Shown: positions 28,968 through 34,206 of the stretch, one piece after another
How positions within the stretch are numbered: position 1 is the stretch's first letter
Layout of the letters: each line of letters opens with the position of its first letter
NCBI GenBank assembly: GCA_004431415.1
Contig: QPMI01000374.1
Span: forward strand, 1-34,206
DNA: 34,206 nt
Source: Cyanophora paradoxa
Taxonomy: Eukaryota > Glaucocystophyceae > Cyanophorales > Cyanophoraceae
Direction: 5' to 3'
Position numbers and translations under genes: made by a program
The notes under the pieces: generated by a model
What the model was told of the DNA's origin: nothing
Seen by the model: only the letters and a program-made list of their open reading frames with translations
Databases searched by the model: none

Positions 28968-30496
28968 ATGGCGTCTGCGTCCGAGACTCAGAATGGATCG
29001 ATTGCGCCCTACCACAAGAAGGTGCTGCAGCGTAGCTGCACGCGTCCCTCGCACGTCCCTGAAGCTTTCTTCTTCGCTTTCTCTTTTTCCCCAATCGCAG
29101 ATCTGGTACGCGCCGAATAGGTGCGATCGCCCCGAAGTTCTCCCCCGAAGAGGAAGTCTCGCGGCTTACAGCGCCTGGTACAGATTCGAGGCTTACGGAG
29201 AAAGCGAAATCCAAGCTGTGGTTGACTGCCTGAGAGCGGGCCATCTAGCGGGCTTCGGGCCCCTGACAGAGGAGTTCGAGGACCGCGTCGCCAAGCGCTT
29301 CGGGAAGAAGTTCGGCGTCTTCGTCAACTCCGGCTCATCCGCGAACCTCCTCGCGCTTATCGTCGCAGGCGTGCAGGCCGGGGATGAGGTGCCCGCCTCG
29401 CAGTCCGCTCCGCCCGGGGCCGACGCGCTGAGCGGGCGCGCGCAGGTAGTGACCCCGGCGCTCACGTTCGCGACGGTGATCGCGCCGCTGGTGCAGCTCG
29501 GGGCGACGCCGGTGTTCTGCGACGTCGCGCCCCGGCGGTACGTGCCGGACGTTGAGCAAATACTGGCCAAGGTGACGCCCAAGACGCGCGCCCTCTTCAT
29601 CCCGAACCTCGTGGGGAGCAAGCCGGACTGGAAGACGCTGGCGGAGCGGCTGGCGGGGATGGGGCGGAAGGACGTGGTGCTGATCGAGGACTCGTGCGAC
29701 ACGATCACGCACACGGAGTGGTCCCACATCTCGGTGACGAGCTTCTACGCGAGCCACATCATCACCGCCGGCGGCTCGGGCGGCATGCTGATGGTGAACG
29801 AGGAGCGGCAGCGGCGGGACGCGCTGATGTACCGCGACTGGGGCCGCATCGGGAACAACACGGAGGACTTCAGCGAGCGCTTCGGGCACAACGTCGACGG
29901 CATCGAGTACGACTTCAAGTTCCTCTACAAGGCCAGCCCCGCCCGCCCCGCCCCGCCACCCCGCCCCGCCCCGCGTGACCGCCCGGGGGCGCAGGTGCCG
30001 GGCTACAACTTCAAGAGCTCGGAGATGAACGCGGCATTCGGGCTCGCGCAGCTCGCGCGGCTGCCCGAGTTCGAGGCGCGGCGACGCGCCAACATCGACC
30101 GCTTCCTCGAACGGCTGCGGGGCTCGAGCTACACGCTGCCCGACGACGAGGGGAAGTACTCGTGGCTGGCGATGCCGCTGCTGCACCCGGATCGCAAGGC
30201 GGTGCTCCAGTTCCTCGAGGCGCACGACGTGCAGACGCGCGTCTGCTTCGCCGGCAACGTCACGCGCCACCCCGCGTTCCGCCAGTACCTCCAGGACTTC
30301 CCCGAGGCCGACCGGTCCGCCCTGCTCCGCCCCGCCCCGGGGGCCTCGGCGGGGGCGGGGCGGGGCTGAGGGGGGCTGGGGGCGGGGGCGCAGGGTGATG
30401 CGGGAGGGGTTCCTGCTGGGGGCGCACCACGGGATGGCCCTCGCCGACGTCGACCGCGTCTGCGACCTCCTCCTCGCCTTCCGCCCCCACAAGTAG
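28968..30496 (+). CDS. DegT/DnrJ/EryC1-fold PLP enzyme, RfbH/ColD-like sugar dehydratase
   Basis: Start ATG 28968 (MASASETQNGSIAPYHKK), then introns 29022-29100 and 29121-29183 that join IWYAPN and RFEAYGESEI, a classic opening of this family. Core motifs: AGFGPLTEEFEDRVAKRFG, FVNSGSSANLLAL, VVTPALTFATVIAPLVQLG, PVFCDVAP, LFIPNLVGSKPDW, VVLIEDSCDTI, FYASHIITAGGSGG, RDWGR, GYNFKSSEMNAAFGLAQL and NVTRHPAF. The ending ADR-VMREGFLLGAHHGM runs to TAG 30494-30496. At the position of the PLP-binding lysine (usual T-K in FHATKNLTTGEGG) there is His in FYASHIIT. This is the state of RfbH and ColD, which use PLP/PMP as 3-dehydratases on nucleotide 4-keto-6-deoxy sugars rather than as aminotransferases. 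It probably acts in nucleotide-sugar metabolism, possibly upstream of glycosyltransferases. Substrate unknown. Confidence 0.88.
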
Positions 30497-30711
30497 CCCG
30501 CCCCCGCCCCCGCGCCCCCGCCCCCGCCCCCCTCTCAACCCCGCCCCCTACCCAACTCCCCGGAGGGGCGGTTGCCGGCGCCCGCCCGCGGCACTGCCCG
30601 CCAGCCGCCCGGGCCGCCCCCTCCGAGCGCTCCGGCGCACGCAGTGCCGCGCGGGCGCCTGCCACGCGGTTTTCTAATGTGCAGTATATTTCAATAGAGG
30701 GCTTCTCCGAG
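30497..30711. other. Convergent 3' region
   Basis: Between the PLP enzyme stop and the Pumilio-like stop. It starts as C-rich sequence (cccgcccccgcccc), then normal composition with tgcagtatatttcaatag at 30680-30698, a possible 3'-end signal for the minus-strand gene. Confidence 0.4.
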
Positions 30712-32659
30712 CTACGAGCCGGCGCGCGCGAGGCAGGCGTCGATGTGGGCGTTGAGCTGGCGGGGGCGTGAGGCGGGGGCGGGAGAGGGCGGGGGCGGGG
30801 GCAGCCGCACCTGGGCGTTGTCGGCGCTGGGGAGGAGCGCCCCGCAGATGGGGCACGTCGCCGGCGCGGCCCCCGCCCCCGTCTGCGCCACCGCCGCACG
30901 GGGCGGGACGGGTCCGACCACCGGCACGCGCGGCACCGTCGTCGGCTGCTGCTGCTGCGGGTACGGGTACACGCGAGGCACGACATGCTGCTGGAAGCCG
31001 TACCCCGCCGTCGCCGGGTAGCCCGCCATCGCCGGGTACCCCGCCGTCGTCGGGTAGCCCGCTGCCGCCGGGTAGCCCGCAGCCGACACGGGGTAGCCTG
31101 CCCCTGCTGGGTAGCCCGTGGTCGCCTGGTAGCCGGCCTGGTGCTGCGGGCCCGGCAGCATCTGTACCCCGTACTGGGGTCCGGGGAACGCTTGAGCGGG
31201 GTGCTGGTGTGCGGCGTGCGCCGCCGCGTACACCTGCGGGGGCGCGGGGCCGTACCCCTGCGCGTACCCCGAGGGGCCGGCGGGGGCGTTGCCCGCGAAG
31301 GGCGCCGCGGCGAGCCGCAGCCGCGTCGAGGCGGCACCGGCGCCGGCGGCGGGGACGGGTGCGGCTGGTGGCGGCGCGGCAAGCGGCTGCGCGGCCTTTG
31401 CGGGGCGGTGGGCCGTGCGGCTGGCGGCCCTGCGCGACGCTCGCTGGCCCCGCGGCGCCGCCGGCCCTCCCGCTGGCCCCCGCAGCGGGAGGCGCTGCTG
31501 CGGCCGACGGCGCCGGGGCAAGTTGCGGGACGGCGGGGGCGGGGGCGGGGGCGGGGCGGGGGCGGGGCGGGGGCGGGGCGGGGGCGGGGCGGGGCGGGGG
31601 CGGGGGCGGATGCGGGGCAGGGCGGGGCCGGGGGCGGGGGCGGGGGCGTCGGGGGCGAAGCGGCTTGGGAAGCGGAGCCGGGGCGGGCGGGCGGGGCGGG
31701 GTCGGAGAGGAGGAGCTGGACGAGTTCGCAGTCGGCGACGTGCTTCTCCACCGCTGCCGCCGAGAGCCCCGCCAGCGACTCCCCGCACAGCTCGCACGCC
31801 CCCGCACTGGCACTTGCCGGCCCCGCCGCTGCTGCCGCCGTCGCTGCTGCCGCCAATGCGGGCGCTGCCGGCGCTGCGGTAGAGGGTGCGCCGCCAGGTA
31901 CCGCCGCAGCCGCCGCCGTCTGTGGGCGCTGGGCAGGCGGCGCGGTGGGGGCCACTGCTCCCGCCGCCGCAGATGCTTCCGGGGCCGCTGCCGCGCTTGC
32001 TGCGGGAGGCGGGAAGCCCGGCGGAGGCGCCACGAGGGCCGGCGAGGGCGCCTGGCTGGGAGACGGGGCGCGCGGGGCGGCTCTTGCTGCGGTTGGCGGC
32101 CGGCTCGGCGCGGGCGGAGCCGCTCCAGCGAACCCCGGCGGAGGCGGAACGGCGACCACGGACGCGGATGGAAGGCCCTGCGCGCCGCCTGTCGCCGCTG
32201 CGGGGGCAATGGCAGAGGAGGGGGCGGAGGCGGGGATCGGGGCAGTCCGCGCGGCCACAGCAGAGGACGTGGAGGAGGATGCAGCGTGGGCCGGCGCGGC
32301 TGAGGCCGGCGCGGGGGAGGCAATGGGTGCGGCGGGGGCGGGCGCCGGAGAAGAGGCGAGAGGGAGGCGGGGCGAGGTGCTCGGGCCGCGCGCAGCGACG
32401 GCCCTGGCGAGCTCGACGGCCTGCGACGCGTCAGGGGCGGGGCGGGGCGGGGGCGGGGGCGGGACCTTCTGCGCGTGGGGACCTTCGCGAGCTGCCTGCG
32501 GGGGCGTCAGGCGGCGGGAGGCTCGCGCCGGGGCGCGCCGCACGGGGCGAGCGGGAGGAGTTCGCGTGCGATCGAGCCGGCCGCCGCCGCGTCGCCGCAC
32601 TTCAGCAGCTGCGGCGCGTCAGGGCGGCGGGGCAGGCGGGGCGGGCGGGGAGGCGGGAA

Positions 32660-32697
<38 letters not shown>

Positions 32698-34206
32698 TTC
32701 TCGAGGAGCGGGGCGGCGCGCGGGGAGAGGGCGAGGCGGAGGAGGGAGCCGTGGAGGGCGGCGGCGAGGGGCCGCAGCACGGGCCGCTCCTTCACCGCCA
32801 CCAGCGCCTGCAGCTGCGCTCGCCTCGGCCACCGCCGCGCGGAGCGGGGCGGGGCGGGGCACGAGGGGGCGCCGTGGGGGTCGGCGGCGAGGGCGGGGGC
32901 GGCGGGCCAGAGCTCCGCGAGGAGCGCCTCGCGCTGCCGCTCCGCGAGCTCCCCTCCTGCCCCGCCTCCAGCAGCGCCAGCAGCGTGTGCGCCCCGTGCT
33001 GCGCGCCCCTCGCACCCCGAGGCGCGCGCGGGGCGGGGCCGGCGGGGCGGGCGGGGGGCGCGCCTTCGAGGCGGCGAGGGTGGGGACGCGGCCGCGCGCC
33101 TCGGCGTACATGAACGCCTTCTTCTCCGGCACGAACGAGCGCGCCGCGTGCTGCCCGCCTCCGCCTCGGCGCGGCGCGGCGGGCGGGGGCGGGCGGGTGC
33201 GGGCGGGGGCGGGCGGGCCTGGAGGAGGTGGGCGGCGTGGGGGTCGTCGAAGAGGGCGGGGCAGCACTTGCGGAGGCCGGCGAGGAAGGCGTCCACCTGC
33301 TTCTCCGACCGCAGGTGGTCCGCCACCCGGCACAGGCACGGGCTCCCGAACCGGCGTCCCCGCCTGTCAAGGCCAGCGCGCGAGCGCGCGCCGGCGGGGG
33401 GCGCGGGGCGGGGCGGGGCGGGAGGATATTGGAGGCGATCTCGGGGAAGCGGGCTGTGAAGCGGGCGAGCAGGACGAGGCCCTGCGCGCCCCGTCGCCGG
33501 CGCCCCGCGCCGCGCCGCGCCAGCCGCGCGCACGCTCTTCTCGTCCAGCTCCTTGAAGAGCTTCCACACCAGGTAGTTCGCGAACTGATCTGCGCCGGCA
33601 TCAGCCGCCCCCGCCGCCGCCGCGGGGCGGGGCGGGGTGGGGCGGGCCCATGGCGAGCTCCTCGATGGCGGGGAGGAGGTCGAGGCAGAGGGCGGAGGCG
33701 ACGCGCGCGTCCGGCGACTCCTCCACGAACGCCTGCAGCGAGAGGGAGCCCTCCCGGTTCTTCGCCATCCCCGCCAGCCGGCCCCGGTTCTCCCCGATGA
33801 ACGCCAGCCGCTCTGCGGCCCCCGCCCCGCCTCACCCACCCGCCGGCCGGCTCGGCGCCTCCGGGCGGCGCACCCTGCACGGTGACGGCGGCGCGGCAGG
33901 TGCGCGGGGCGCGCGCCCCGGCGCGCGAGGCGCCCGAGGGCGCATCGGGGCCCTCGTCCCGCCGCACGAGGCCCGATGCCGGCAGAAGCGCCTTCAGCGG
34001 CACCGCCCGCGCGTTCGCGGTGGCTGCCCCGCCAGTCGCCGGCCTGCTGCCGGCCGCAGAGCCGCTGGCGGCCGTCGGCCGCACCCAGAACTCGGCCCGC
34101 TCAAGGTACCGGGTCACCGTCTGCCGGCTGCCGCACGCTCAGGGCCGGCAGCGCAGGCACCACACCACGGGCGGCGGCGCACCAGCACGGGCATCGGGTG
34201 CCCTGC
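30712..34206 (-). CDS. Pumilio-like helical repeat protein with zinc fingers and GYPA-type repeat tail (5' partial)
   Basis: The gene enters at the window end, so its start is missing. Puf-like helices: RLAFIGENRGRLAGMAKN, then REGSLSLQAFVEES, DQFANYLVWKLFKELDEKSV, ARFTARFPEIASNI, FGSPCLCRVADHLRSEKQVD, LFDDPHAAHLLQ, AQHGAHTLLALLEAG and AQLQALVAVKERPVLRPLAA. The 'D.F.NYLV.KLF' and 'DPH..HLLQ' patterns match the Puf recognition helices, though Gln is replaced by Trp in NYLVW. After GSIARELLPL a GC-AG intron (32548-32496) leads to AAREGPHAQK and an Ala/Pro-rich linker with PPPPGF motifs. Then comes a zinc-finger-like CELCGESLAGLSAAAVEKHV-ADC, a repeat tail of about eight (A/T)(A/T)GYP(A/T) units (31000-31140), and a terminal CPICGALLPSADNAQLNAHI-DACL (Rad18/UBZ4-like C2HC), stop TAG 30714-30712. 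Puf identity and single-gene status are moderately sure; RNA binding is inferred. Confidence 0.6.
31000..31145 (-). repeat. GYPA/T-AGYP coding repeats
   Basis: About eight 15-24 bp units encode GYP(A/T/V)(T/A/M)AGYP in the minus-strand gene. Such GYP-rich low-complexity tails are common in proteins that phase-separate; that role is inferred only. Confidence 0.65.
32496..32548 (-). other. GC-AG intron (53 nt) in the Pumilio-like gene
   Basis: The exon ends CTC CTC CCG CTC, the intron begins gccccgtgcg and ends cccccgcag, and the exon resumes GCA GCT CGC in phase. This continues the helix ARELLPL-AAREGPHAQK. Retaining the sequence gives an in-frame TGA. Confidence 0.6.
32660..32693 (-). repeat. 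Poly-G run on plus strand (poly-C in intron)
   Basis: About 34 G in a row, the longest homopolymer in the window, inside an intron of the Pumilio-like gene between LEKA and LLKCGDAAAAG. Length may be unreliable in sequencing. Confidence 0.7.
33941..34125 (-). CDS. 5'-most visible exon of the Pumilio-like gene (tentative)
   Basis: Reading TVTRYLERAEFWVRPTAASG and later VPLKALLPASGLVRRDEGPD, then through AVTVQ and a GT-AG intron to ERLAFIGENRG. An in-frame TGA just upstream (about 34142) implies an acceptor near 34126 (gcag). It may be the same gene as the Puf-like exons, since the join VQ-ERLAF is in phase. Confidence 0.5.

Noticed and set aside
30129-33459. Plus- and minus-strand open frames of over 800 codons
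   Set aside because: Low-complexity shadows. Only segments with cysteine motifs, Puf-like helices and splice-bounded ends were kept.
1-34206. tRNA, rRNA or CRISPR array
   Set aside because: No cloverleaf, conserved rRNA core or regularly spaced repeat-spacer pattern was seen.

Overview
The window is nuclear DNA from a GC-rich, intron-rich, flagellated unicellular eukaryote, most likely a microalga. About 13 genes can be read. Twelve are recognisable eukaryotic families or show clear domain content, and two (at either end) run off the window. No gene is an uninterrupted reading frame: almost every one is cut by very short introns (about 27-150 nt, one of 269 nt) that are almost pure C and G on the coding strand and often open with GC instead of GT. 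A haptophyte fits this best (very high GC, frequent GC-AG introns, flagellar genes), with a pelagophyte as an alternative. The assignment is inference, not proven.

Layout: (1) 1-999, 3' part of an unrecognised plus-strand gene. (2) 1000-3176, lower-GC intergenic DNA with a GC-only repeat block and a perfect inverted repeat. (3) 3177-6082, divergent pair INO80C/IES6 (-) and an IPT + glycosyltransferase-25 protein (+). (4) 6199-8801, CatSper-like six-TM cation channel (-), convergent with the glycosyltransferase. (5) 9309-12355, divergent pair HSPBP1/FES1 (-) and dCMP deaminase (+), start codons 77 bp apart. (6) 12510-14006, WDR31-like WD40 protein (-). (7) 14467-20085, divergent pair RAD9 (-) and a p25-alpha/TPPP-like repeat protein (+). 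(8) 20208-23993, an AT-rich island made of two roughly 1.85 kb direct copies, each ending in the same GC hairpin, with no convincing gene. (9) 24437-25646, ADPRM-like metallophosphatase (-). (10) 26191-28503, SHIPPO/PG-rich-repeat protein (-), divergent from (11) 28968-30496, a DegT/RfbH-type PLP enzyme (+). (12) 30712-34206, partial Pumilio-like protein with zinc fingers and a GYPA-type repeat tail (-).

Functionally the genes are independent, as expected for a eukaryote. Two themes recur: cilium/flagellum (CatSper-like channel, WDR31, SHIPPO, p25-like) and genome or nucleotide maintenance (RAD9, INO80C, dCMP deaminase). Divergent neighbours share short promoter gaps of 77-465 bp. The most unusual points are the GC-AG, C-only introns with a CTGAC-like branch element, and the duplicated AT-rich island. 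Gene models were joined by eye using family knowledge and splice signals, so individual exon borders are provisional.
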